This document shows, in pieces, positions 49,232-55,518 of a stretch of DNA of 59,265 bases; the stretch's first letter is position 1; each line of letters begins with the position of its first letter. The stretch is taken from NCBI GenBank assembly GCA_001896885.1, contig MKRJ01000029.1, forward strand, positions 1 to 59,265. Reading direction: 5' to 3'. The DNA is from Rhizobiales bacterium 65-79. Lineage in GTDB: Bacteria; Pseudomonadota; Alphaproteobacteria; Rhizobiales; Rhizobiaceae. Both the position numbers and the translations under genes were made by a program. The notes under the pieces were generated by a model that was given only the letters and a program-made list of their open reading frames with translations, ran no database searches and had not been told where the DNA came from.

Positions 49232-49767
49232 ACCTCGCAATCGCCGAACGTTTTTCGTCCCTGGTCATTCTTTTTAATATCACTAGCAAAGAAGATACCC
49301 TCAACTCTATCCTCCCAAGCCCAAAGCGGCATTCTAAAGCCATCTTTTAGAACAGATCAAGAACTTATTGCAGTCGGATCCTGCGTGCATCTGGTTCTGG
49401 TTATTTGTTCGTCAGAAGCTCGTAGGTGCGCACAGATCAGCGCGAGGTGATATCTCAATGCTTCTAGCGGCACCCGTACTTCTCTGGCACGGAGCCGGGG
49501 GTTAGTAACCCGTCGCGAAGACGAGCCGGCCGCTTTTGGCTTTCGCTTGGACATGGCGCACCGCCCCCGGCCGAAGCCAAGTGCGTACGCCGCCGCCAAG
49601 CGGGCGCACGATTTCGGCGCGCTATGCGCCTATTCGCGATCCGGGTTACTAAGCCCATGTTCAGAGTGTGAGAGTTCAGCCTGATTCGCAAGGCTAGCTC
49701 CGCGCGCATCACCCATATGATTAACCTTCCGTTCTCAAAGCCGTCGGCTGAGCGCTCGCTTTAATCC
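49232..49767. other. Non-coding stretch between repressor and rightward promoter
   Basis: About 535 bases without a convincing gene. The first 200 are AT-richer than the surroundings. Short minus-strand frames occur (one at 49357-49554, basic, MSKRKPKAAGSSSRRV) but lack other support. An inverted repeat pair lies at 49498-49655. The region may hold the end of the repressor transcript, regulatory RNA or protein-binding sites. Confidence 0.4.
49498..49655. repeat. Inverted repeat pair with palindromic arms
   Basis: The left arm GGGTTAGTAACCCG plus TCGCGAA (49498-49518) is repeated inverted at 49633-49655 with small insertions; about 114 bases lie between. The core GGGTTAGTAACCC is itself a 13-base palindrome. 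This suggests two binding sites of a dimeric protein or a structured RNA. Confidence 0.5.
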
Positions 49768-49818
49768 ATCCTTTATTGCGGATATACCACTTGACATATC
49801 CTCTATTGCGGATATTTT
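49768..49818 (+). promoter_or_regulatory. Rightward early promoter with repressor operators
   Basis: TTGACA (49791-49796), 16 bases and TATTTT (49813-49818) form a promoter for the rightward operon. The dyad ATATCC-N8-GGATAT (49796-49815) fills the spacer exactly as at the cro promoter, and a second site ATCC-N8-GGAT (49768-49783) lies 30 bp upstream. The repressor should shut this operon, which includes the DGR, in the lysogen. Confidence 0.75.
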
Positions 49819-49851
49819 GTCGACCGAAATTTCCCGCGATGGAGAGCATTT

Positions 49852-49956
49852 ATGCAAAAGCCCGGCGCCGTCGGCGATTTTCTCACCGATCTGATCTCAC
49901 TGATTGCCGTCATGGGCTTTTGCTTCGTCGCTCTCGCCTATCTGGGAGCGCTTTGA
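49852..49956 (+). CDS. 34-residue membrane peptide, first gene of rightward operon
   Basis: A short protein (MQKPGAVGDFLTDLISLIAV and then MGFCFVALAYLGAL) with one membrane helix. GGAGAG is five bases before ATG, and the stop shares one base with the next start (TGATG). As the first product of the early operon it could act on the host membrane; no family is known to me. Confidence 0.6.
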   Translation: MQKPGAVGDFLTDLISLIAVMGFCFVALAYLGAL

Positions 49957-50474
49957 TGAGCGGTGTAACGCACCGTCTCACCTTCTCTGACGCCGGTGAT
50001 TTCGCCGCCGAGCGGCGTGCCGTCGCCTTCTTGGAAGAGCGTGGATTCTCCGTCGGTCGCATGCAGCATCGCGAGCCGCGCGGCATCCTCTTGGGAAACT
50101 TCGATATCCAGAAATGGCACAACCTGAGCGCGGCAGACCGCGCCGGGCTTCACGGCGTCATGACCGGCGACATGCGGAATGGACCGGTCGTTGTCGAGAT
50201 GTTCGACAGCGCGCCGGACATTGCGAAGTCGGCGCTGGCTGGATGCCCCGCGACTATTGTGGAACGCCAGTTTGCCTCTGATGAATTAGCAACGATCCCG
50301 CTCTCATTAGATCCTGCGAAAGTTCAACTGCTTGAGCCGGCGTCAGTGCCAGCTGCAGGCTGGATGGACATTTCGTGTCCAGATCTCGGTTCGCCTTCGC
50401 ATACTCGATCCGCAGAAGACACGCCATGCCGGCCGCGGTCGCCGTCGCAAAACCCGTCAGAGGACACACTTTGA
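49956..50474 (+). CDS. Hypothetical early protein
   Basis: A 172-residue protein. The first two thirds look authentic (MSGVTHRLTFSDAGDFAAER, FLEERGFSVGRMQHREPRGI, DRAGLHGVMTGDMRNGP). The last 70 residues are low-complexity (SPSHTRSAEDTPCRPRSPSQ) and lie opposite a minus-strand gene with a better ribosome site, so an original shorter 3' end may have been lost. GGGAG precedes the start. Unknown function. Confidence 0.55.
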   Translation: MSGVTHRLTFSDAGDFAAERRAVAFLEERGFSVGRMQHREPRGILLGNFDIQKWHNLSAADRAGLHGVMTGDMRNGPVVVEMFDSAPDIAKSALAGCPATIVERQFASDELATIPLSLDPAKVQLLEPASVPAAGWMDISCPDLGSPSHTRSAEDTPCRPRSPSQNPSEDTL

Positions 50475-50508
50475 TGTTCCCGTCCGGTTCAAATTCAAAC
50501 TTTATCAC
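50254..50508 (-). CDS. Hypothetical protein, minus strand inside the rightward operon
   Basis: An 84-residue protein (starting VIKFEFEPDGNIKVCPLTGF; GTG start) with AAGGAG seven bases upstream. The pattern, a short beta start, TATAAGMACLLRIEYAKANR helix and LTPAQAVELSQDLMRAGSLL helix, looks like a folded small protein. It overlaps the end of the plus-strand gene by 221 bases. Unknown function. Confidence 0.6.
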   Translation of the reverse strand: MIKFEFEPDGNIKVCPLTGFATATAAGMACLLRIEYAKANRDLDTKCPSSLQLALTPAQAVELSQDLMRAGSLLIHQRQTGVPQ

Positions 50509-50539
50509 GATCGTCTCCTTGTGTCGTCTCCACGAGGGG

Positions 50540-50659
50540 ATGCCAGGTGGCGGATCGCGTTCCCGCGCGATTCGTCACCGCAAATTTACGTGTGATTGTG
50601 GGCGACCTGATCGAAAAAACAGAGCTTGCACCCGCATTTCACGGTTCGGGAGCGTCTGA
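50540..50659 (+). CDS. Possible 39-residue Cys-containing peptide
   Basis: A short basic frame (MPGGGSRSRAIRHRKFTCDC to RISRFGSV) that ends with TGATG overlap with the HNH gene start, which suggests coupling. The purine run GAGGGG abuts the ATG too closely for a good ribosome site, so the call is weak. Confidence 0.3.
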   Translation: MPGGGSRSRAIRHRKFTCDCGRPDRKNRACTRISRFGSV

Positions 50660-51009
50660 TGGCCTCCCGCAAGCGCTTCTCCCGCAAAGACCGCGAACGC
50701 ATCCTCGAGACAAACGATCACTGCTGTCACATCTGCGGCGGCAGGATCAATGATGATCAGGCCTGGGAAATCGAGCATCGCATCCCATGGGCGCTGACGC
50801 GCGACGACAGCGACGACAATCTCCGCCCCGCCCACAAGAAGTGCCACAGCCGCAAGACGCACAAGTTCGACCGGCCCGCGATTAACAAGGCCGAGCGCAT
50901 GCGCGCCAAGCACCTCGGCTCTTGGCCGCAGCCGATCGGCAACGCCAGACTGGCGTCCCGTCCTTTCGCTTCGACCCGGCATTTTGGTGAAAGGATCACA
51001 CGCCGATGA
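50659..51009 (+). CDS. HNH endonuclease
   Basis: A 116-residue protein with a compact HNH domain: FSRKDRERILETNDHCCHIC then GGRINDDQAWEIEHRIPWAL and DDNLRPAHKKCHSRKTHKFD. CxxC, the EH pair and the final N..CH residues complete the metal site. The C-terminus is basic. Small phage HNH proteins help packaging or act as homing nucleases. The next start overlaps its stop (ATGA). Confidence 0.85.
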   Translation: MASRKRFSRKDRERILETNDHCCHICGGRINDDQAWEIEHRIPWALTRDDSDDNLRPAHKKCHSRKTHKFDRPAINKAERMRAKHLGSWPQPIGNARLASRPFASTRHFGERITRR

Positions 51010-51245
51010 GACCGCATTCTCCTACCTGCCCGAGCCGCGAATACGCAACGGCCGTTCTCCTCGACAACGAAGGCTGCACGGACTGGCCGGAGTGCGGCTG
51101 CGATGGCGAATGTGCGCGCCGACAGCCAGCCGCGGCGCGTCCAATGTTCCTCATCGTCGAAATCATCCTGCTCGCGTCCATCTTCGCGCTCAGCGGCCTG
51201 GTCGTCTGGGCGTTGGCTCACTTCACCGGAGGCATCCATGCTTGA
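51006..51245 (+). CDS. Small membrane protein with Cys-rich N-terminus
   Basis: A 79-residue protein: N-terminal cysteine cluster (CTDWPECGCDGECARRQ) and a membrane helix (FLIVEIILLASIFALSGLVV). It overlaps both neighbours. The Cys cluster may bind metal. Function unknown. Confidence 0.65.
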   Translation: MRPHSPTCPSREYATAVLLDNEGCTDWPECGCDGECARRQPAAARPMFLIVEIILLASIFALSGLVVWALAHFTGGIHA

Positions 51246-51657
51246 CATTCTGAACCGGAGGAAGCCTGCGGCGCCCACCGTCGACGACGAGCTCTCCGAC
51301 CAGCTCGCCGACATGCTCGAAGGACGCATTGCGGCCGAGGATCCTGCCAGTCCTCATTTCAATCCGGCATCCGGCCTCGATGAGCCTGAATCCGCAGATA
51401 TCCTCGGCCTTGTCGGCACTCGCCTAGCGAAGGCGCTGGAATATCACCGTGGCGAGGTAAACCGGCTCGCCACCGAGACAGATGCCATACGGCGGCGCGC
51501 CGACGATGCGATCGCAAGCCGGGAAATCCTTCGCCGGCAGCATGAGGATGCGCTCGACATCTGGAGTGCGGCAGAGGAGAGGCGCAAGCACGTCGCGGCC
51601 GCACCCGAAGGCGAGACATCAGGACAGCCGGTCGCGGCTAGCGAGGCTGCGGAATGA
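51238..51657 (+). CDS. Helical hypothetical protein ending in EAAE
   Basis: A 139-residue protein, acidic N-terminal half (DELSDQLADMLEGRIAAEDP), then a long coiled coil (LAKALEYHRGEVNRLATETD, IRRRADDAIASREILRRQHE). GGAGGC precedes the ATG, and the end ASEAAE overlaps the next start as ATGA within the shared junction motif. Unknown function. Confidence 0.65.
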   Translation: MLDILNRRKPAAPTVDDELSDQLADMLEGRIAAEDPASPHFNPASGLDEPESADILGLVGTRLAKALEYHRGEVNRLATETDAIRRRADDAIASREILRRQHEDALDIWSAAEERRKHVAAAPEGETSGQPVAASEAAE

Positions 51658-51995
51658 TCATCACCGAGGAGATGGTTGAAGCCGCCGCGATCGCGCTCTT
51701 CGACGATGACGAAGATCGCAATGATGAGTTCATTGCGAAAATGGACCGCCTGGGCAAGACCGAGATAGGCGACCGGATCGGCCGGAAGCGCGAGACCTGG
51801 GCAAAATATGATGACGGCCGCAGCGGCCTGCAGGATGCATTCCGCCGGCGCGCCAGGGCTGCGCTCGATGCCGCGGCAAAGGTGGCGGACATCCGCAACG
51901 AGGTTCGAGCCGATGGCGGCTGCCTCCACTGCGCTGCGGACCAGGGCGAAAATCATCGGCCGGATTGCGCCAGGCCGAGGCCCTCCCATGTCTGA
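51654..51995 (+). CDS. Hypothetical protein with C-terminal Cys/His pairs
   Basis: A 113-residue protein (MIITEEMVEAAAIALFDDDE start). The middle is helical and basic; the end CLHCAADQGENHRPDC gives possible metal ligands. Coupled upstream by ATGA and downstream by an eight-base overlap. No family recognised. Confidence 0.65.
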   Translation: MIITEEMVEAAAIALFDDDEDRNDEFIAKMDRLGKTEIGDRIGRKRETWAKYDDGRSGLQDAFRRRARAALDAAAKVADIRNEVRADGGCLHCAADQGENHRPDCARPRPSHV

Positions 51996-52332
51996 TCCGC
52001 GCAAGCCGGTCCTTCGCCCCGATGTCGGCCATCAGCAGTCGATCCGTGACATCGTTCACCAGCATCTGCTGGCGGCGACCGATGTCGGCGCCAGAGCGAT
52101 CGGCGCTACGGGTGCATCCTTCGTCCTCATTGGAATGGGCGTCTGGGCGACCGAGCTCGCCGAACTCGACGGCCGCGCCGCCGCGAAATATCTGCGTGCA
52201 CTCGCCGACGAATTCGATCCCGCAACGAACGAAAACAAGAAGCTGCGCGCCGAGAAGGACCGCGCGCAGGCCGTACGCGCACTCTATGCCGCACTCGACC
52301 TCGAAATGGCGGAGGCACAAGGCCGTGGCTGA
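51988..52332 (+). CDS. Hypothetical protein
   Basis: A 114-residue protein (MSDPRKPVLRPDVGHQQSIR start). A hydrophobic stretch (GATGASFVLIGMGVWATELA) lies in the middle and the C-terminus is helical (NENKKLRAEKDRAQAVRALY). It overlaps both neighbours by eight bases. Unknown function. Confidence 0.6.
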   Translation: MSDPRKPVLRPDVGHQQSIRDIVHQHLLAATDVGARAIGATGASFVLIGMGVWATELAELDGRAAAKYLRALADEFDPATNENKKLRAEKDRAQAVRALYAALDLEMAEAQGRG

Positions 52333-52666
52333 CGATCCCGACTCCGTGCCGCTCGACATTTCCGAACTCAAACCCTGCCGTCTATGCGGCAAAGGCGTCA
52401 TGCACGCAGGCAGTCTCGTCTTCTACGAGCTTACGATGCGCTCCTGCGTAATCGACGTAAAGAACGTCCAGCGCATGCATGGCCTCGAATTGATGATGGG
52501 CGGAAATGTACCGATTGCCCGCATCTTCTCGCCATCCAATACGATCGCGCATCGGCTCGCGCCGGCGCGTCATCTCATCTGCTCTGACTGTGCGACAAGG
52601 GAGACGATGCCGGTCCTCTTTATCGAAGATGCGGTCGATGCTCCGTCCGAGGTGCCGTTCCAATGA
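52325..52666 (+). CDS. Zinc-ribbon hypothetical protein
   Basis: A 113-residue protein starting at GTG inside the previous gene. ELKPCRLCGKGVMHAG and, 60 residues later, HLICSDCATRETM give a CxxC pair at each side of the domain, a probable zinc ribbon. It overlaps both neighbours by four to eight bases. Unknown function. Confidence 0.65.
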   Translation: MADDPDSVPLDISELKPCRLCGKGVMHAGSLVFYELTMRSCVIDVKNVQRMHGLELMMGGNVPIARIFSPSNTIAHRLAPARHLICSDCATRETMPVLFIEDAVDAPSEVPFQ

Positions 52667-52866
52667 TCGAACGCCACTCCGGAAAGATGCAGATCGTCTG
52701 CGACTGCGGCTTTGCCCAGACCCGCATCTACGAAGCCGGCGAATTCGACGTGATGGTTTCCGACGCCCGCTCGGAGGGTTTCGTCATCACCAAGTCCGCC
52801 GGCGAATGGCAACACAGTTGCGAAGCCTGCGCCCGGGCCGGGCGAAGGCAAGCCCGGCTTCTCTGA
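52663..52866 (+). CDS. Small Cys-pair protein
   Basis: A 67-residue protein (MIERHSGKMQIVCDCGFAQT, SCEACARAGRRQARLL) with CxC and CxxC pairs, probably a zinc ribbon. Coupled by ATGA to the preceding gene and followed after 31 bases by the first DGR target gene. Unknown function. Confidence 0.6.
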   Translation: MIERHSGKMQIVCDCGFAQTRIYEAGEFDVMVSDARSEGFVITKSAGEWQHSCEACARAGRRQARLL

Positions 52867-52897
52867 ACATCCACCAATTTCCACGAAGGAGACTGAC

Positions 52898-53806
52898 ATG
52901 ACGCAAGCATTGAAAACGACACCAATAGAAGCACCTTCAATCGCTCGCTCTGATCCGGCGGCTTCTATCCTCGTCGTCAGCGGTCAACGCGAGATTGGCA
53001 TCCGGGCCGGTTCCGTCGTGAATGGCGTCCAATTCGCGGCGAACACGCCAATCGTTCTCCCCCTCGATCTGGCGCCTGGCGCGGATTTCTATGTTTCCTT
53101 CGGCGCCGACAATAACCCTGTCGCCACGGCCGCCCTAGGCCTTCCCGATGTCGAGGTCTTCGCCGGCTTCCACTTTGCGCCCGGCGGCAACGCAGTAGGG
53201 CGGTCCGGCGGCGACGAAGAACCGGCGATCAATCCTTTCTCATGCTGGGATGCCGGCTTCCGGCCGGCCTGCCCCGACCCGCGAGGCATGGCGATCGTTG
53301 ATCTGCCTCATGGCAAGCGCGTCTGGGTCGACATCTACAAGCTCGGCGTCGACCATATCGAACATGGCACCAGTCGCTTCGGTGTGAAGATCGCCGATGG
53401 CAACGATCTTCCACAGAAGATCGGCGGCAAGGGCCGCTATCGTGCGCTCGACTACAAAACGGCGGTCGAGATCTACGCCCATCACGGGAAGCAGCTTCTC
53501 TCCTTTGACGAATTCCGCGCTGCGGCCTTCGGCGTAACCGAGAAAATCGCGGCCGGCAACGATCCAAAAATTACCGGCCTCGATGCCGCCAGGACATCGC
53601 AGCGCGGCATCATGCAGGCGACCGGAAACCTTTGGGACTGGGGCCACGACGGCGATCCGGACGATCGACGCCCGTCCATCTTCGGCGGCTCCTGGTGGGG
53701 CGGCGACGACGCCGGCTCCCGCGACGCGTACTTGGTCCACTGGGCCGGGCATTCGGGCGGGCTCCTCTCGGCTCGGGGCCGCAGCGACCACCTGACGCCT
53801 GAATAG
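52898..53806 (+). CDS. DGR target protein 1, C-type-lectin (FGE-like) variable protein
   Basis: A 302-residue protein with the variable repeat at its C-terminus. Residues about 1-95 are a beta-rich unit; residues about 100-300 match the formylglycine-generating-enzyme/C-type-lectin fold of DGR targets: FHFAPGGNA, CWDAGFRPACPDPRGMA, GKQLLSFDEFRAAAFGVTE, ATGNLWDWGHDGDPDDRRPS, IFGGSWW and finally SARGRSD. Variable positions lie between WW and SARG (G, G, D, D, Y, V, H, H, G, G, L, L at the substituted sites). It probably displays a changeable binding face; the ligand is unknown. AAGGAG precedes the ATG. Confidence 0.9.
   Translation: MTQALKTTPIEAPSIARSDPAASILVVSGQREIGIRAGSVVNGVQFAANTPIVLPLDLAPGADFYVSFGADNNPVATAALGLPDVEVFAGFHFAPGGNAVGRSGGDEEPAINPFSCWDAGFRPACPDPRGMAIVDLPHGKRVWVDIYKLGVDHIEHGTSRFGVKIADGNDLPQKIGGKGRYRALDYKTAVEIYAHHGKQLLSFDEFRAAAFGVTEKIAAGNDPKITGLDAARTSQRGIMQATGNLWDWGHDGDPDDRRPSIFGGSWWGGDDAGSRDAYLVHWAGHSGGLLSARGRSDHLTPE
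53666..53788 (+). repeat. DGR variable repeat VR1
   Basis: Aligned without gaps to the 123-base template at 55213-55335. Sixteen positions differ: fifteen at template A (eight A to G, four A to C, three A to T) and one T to G. The first 33 bases and the final G/C-rich 21 bases are identical. The substitutions hit both bases of AAC codons, which gives wide amino acid choice. Confidence 0.93.
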
Positions 53807-53825
53807 CCTGCGCGCAAGCGCAGGC
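53806..53825 (+). other. DGR hairpin/cruciform after VR1
   Basis: GCCTGCGC and GCGCAGGC form a perfect 8-bp stem with the tetraloop GCAA, 18 bases after the repeat end. Hairpins with GRNA-type tetraloops at this place promote template transfer in the Bordetella phage system. A matching one follows VR2, none follows the template. Confidence 0.75.
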
Positions 53826-53855
53826 CACGATCTCTCCAACAAAGGACCCGACCCG

Positions 53856-54788
53856 ATGAACATCGCAGCTTCAATCAATTCCGCGCCCATACTGATCGAG
53901 CGCGCCGAACCCTCCTCCCCCATCCTCGCCGTCACCGGCCATGACACGATCAGTATCAAAGCCGGCACAATCGTCACCATCGGCGACAGGCGCCATGCCT
54001 TTGATACGGAAACGCCGGTTGGAGTTCCGCACTTTGTAGCGGGTCAGGACTATGCCGTGCGGATGGATGTGGACGGCCAGCCCATCGCCGTCGACATCGG
54101 TCTGGAGGCCGGAAGCGACGGCGTATCCTTCGCCGGTTTCCATTACGCGCCGGGCGGCAATGCGACCGCGCGCGCCGGCGGCGATGATATGCCCGCGATC
54201 AATCCGTGTTCGTGCTGGGATGCCGGCTTCCGGCCGGCCTGCCCCGATATTCGCGGCATGGCCCTTGTCGGGATAAGCGGCGGCAAACGCTTCTGGGCGG
54301 ACATCTACCTGCTCGGCCGGGGGGATCACCTTGCGAACGGCACCAGCCGTTTCGACGTCATCATCGCAGACGGCCGTGATCTGCCGAGCAGGCTCGACGG
54401 CGATGGAAGGTTCGACAAGCTCGATTATGCAGCCGCCCGCGCGATCTATGCCCACCACGGCAAGCAACTGCTTGGAGCGGAGGAATTCTTCGCCGTAGCC
54501 TACGGCGTGACCGAGCGCGCCGCGCGCGGCAAGGATCCCAAACTCACGGGCGACGTAGCGAATGGTGCTGCGCGCTTTACCAGCAAATGGGGTCTGTTCG
54601 ACGCCACCGGCTCCATGTGGCAGTGGGGTACCGACGGCGATCCGGACGATCCCCGCCCGGCCGTCTTCGGCGGCTCCTGGTGGAACGTCGGCCACGCCGG
54701 CTCCCGCTGCGCGGCCTTGGACTTCTGGGCCGGGTATTCGAACGAGAACATCTCGGCTCGGGGCCGCAGCGACCATCTTGAGGCCTGA
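53856..54788 (+). CDS. DGR target protein 2, C-type-lectin (FGE-like) variable protein
   Basis: A 310-residue paralogue of the first target. Shared blocks are FAGFHYAPGGNATARAGGDD, CWDAGFRPACPDIRGMA, NGTSRFDVIIADGRDLPS, YAHHGKQL, ATGSMWQWGTDGDPDDPRPA and VFGGSWW. The C-terminus (SARGRSDHLEA) again follows the variable stretch. Variable residues here differ from target 1 (N, V, G, H, C, A, D, F, Y and an unmutated NENI). An AAAGGA ribosome site lies upstream. Two targets probably let the phage or lysogen carry two diversified ligands served by one template. Confidence 0.9.
   Translation: MNIAASINSAPILIERAEPSSPILAVTGHDTISIKAGTIVTIGDRRHAFDTETPVGVPHFVAGQDYAVRMDVDGQPIAVDIGLEAGSDGVSFAGFHYAPGGNATARAGGDDMPAINPCSCWDAGFRPACPDIRGMALVGISGGKRFWADIYLLGRGDHLANGTSRFDVIIADGRDLPSRLDGDGRFDKLDYAAARAIYAHHGKQLLGAEEFFAVAYGVTERAARGKDPKLTGDVANGAARFTSKWGLFDATGSMWQWGTDGDPDDPRPAVFGGSWWNVGHAGSRCAALDFWAGYSNENISARGRSDHLEA
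54651..54773 (+). repeat. DGR variable repeat VR2
   Basis: Gap-free alignment to the template. From WW to the end there are ten differences, all at template A (four A to G, four A to T, two A to C); the stretch encoding NENI is unmutated. Four further differences lie in the first 13 bases, two of them not at A, so the exchanged segment probably begins near 54664. Confidence 0.93.
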
Positions 54789-54791
54789 CTC

Positions 54792-54811
54792 GCCCGCGCG
54801 AAAGCGCGGGC
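54792..54811 (+). other. DGR hairpin/cruciform after VR2
   Basis: GCCCGCGC and GCGCGGGC form a perfect 8-bp stem with a GAAA tetraloop, 19 bases after VR2. Stem length, loop class and distance match the VR1 hairpin although the sequence differs. Confidence 0.75.
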
Positions 54812-54827
54812 TGCAGGGATTCGATCC

Positions 54828-55199
54828 GTGACGATCATCCGCGACGCAAATTCCAGCCCGACAGGGCTGGCGATCATCGAAAAATACGAGGAAGCCGTGC
54901 TCTATCTCTACCCGATCCTGCAACGCTGCCCGCGCGGCCACGGCAATGTCCGCGACGCCATGATGGCGGCGCTGTTCGACCAGATCGGCCTCTTCTATAG
55001 CGCGGCGAAGTCGCGGCAGCCCTCAAGGCTCTATGCGGCGGACGCCAATCTGGCGACGCTGCGCTTCTGGTTGCGCTTTGCCGTCAATCCGAAACTGCGC
55101 ATCCTCGCGCCCCGCCAGCATCGTCACGCGTTGCGACTGCTGGCGGAGGTGGGGGCGATGCTCGGCCAGTGGATCAAGACGGCCAAGGGCAATGGGTGA
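54828..55199 (+). CDS. avd: DGR accessory variability determinant (Avd)
   Basis: A 123-residue all-helical protein: GLAIIEKYEEAVLYLYPILQ, HGNVRDAMMAALFDQIGLFY, LATLRFWLRFAVNPKLRILA and HRHALRLLAEVGAMLGQWIK are the four helices of the Avd/S23-type bundle. Avd forms a pentameric basic barrel that binds the reverse transcriptase and is essential for mutagenic cDNA. GTG start with AGGGA upstream. It lies between target 2 and the template, as in Bordetella phage BPP-1. Confidence 0.85.
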   Translation: MTIIRDANSSPTGLAIIEKYEEAVLYLYPILQRCPRGHGNVRDAMMAALFDQIGLFYSAAKSRQPSRLYAADANLATLRFWLRFAVNPKLRILAPRQHRHALRLLAEVGAMLGQWIKTAKGNG

Positions 55200-55212
55200 G
55201 CGGGATATGATG

Positions 55213-55335
55213 CGACGCCCGTCCATCTTCGGCGGCTCCTGGTGGAACGACGACAACGCCGGCTCCCGCTACGCGAACTTGGACAACTGGGCCGAGAATT
55301 CGAACGAGAACATCTCGGCTCGGGGCCGCAGCGAC
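55213..55335 (+). repeat. DGR template repeat TR
   Basis: The 123-base template begins 13 bases after the avd stop. It is rich in AAC and AAT codons when read in the target frame (NDDN, ANLDN, ENSNENI), the usual sign of a template tuned for adenine mutagenesis. It ends in the same G/C-rich initiation segment as the variable repeats but then diverges (GACGACCC against GACCAYCT), giving the expected IMH/IMH* difference. Confidence 0.93.
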
Positions 55336-55518
55336 GACCCTCTCCCTGCTCGGCGACGGTCACGGCCCCGCCGGCATTCTACACTCGACGGGTATCTCCG
55401 TCAGGGTGGTCGGCCCTCTCATCCAGCTTCGGCGAACACATTGCAAGGTCCGGTAAAGCGGGGAGTAGCGGGCTATGTCCGTCGAAACCCGCGACCGGCA
55501 TTTGCGGGAGGCCGGTCC

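Noticed and set aside
49357-49554. A basic 65-residue minus-strand protein between repressor and rightward promoter
   Set aside because: Composition is odd, it runs through the inverted repeat, and nothing around it supports translation.
50547-50753. A plus-strand frame overlapping the start of the second HNH gene
   Set aside because: It enters the HNH coding region in another frame and loses any pattern there.
52890-55340. The three similar segments as a CRISPR or simple duplication
   Set aside because: They are long, unevenly spaced, lie in coding ends and differ only at template adenines, which is the DGR pattern.
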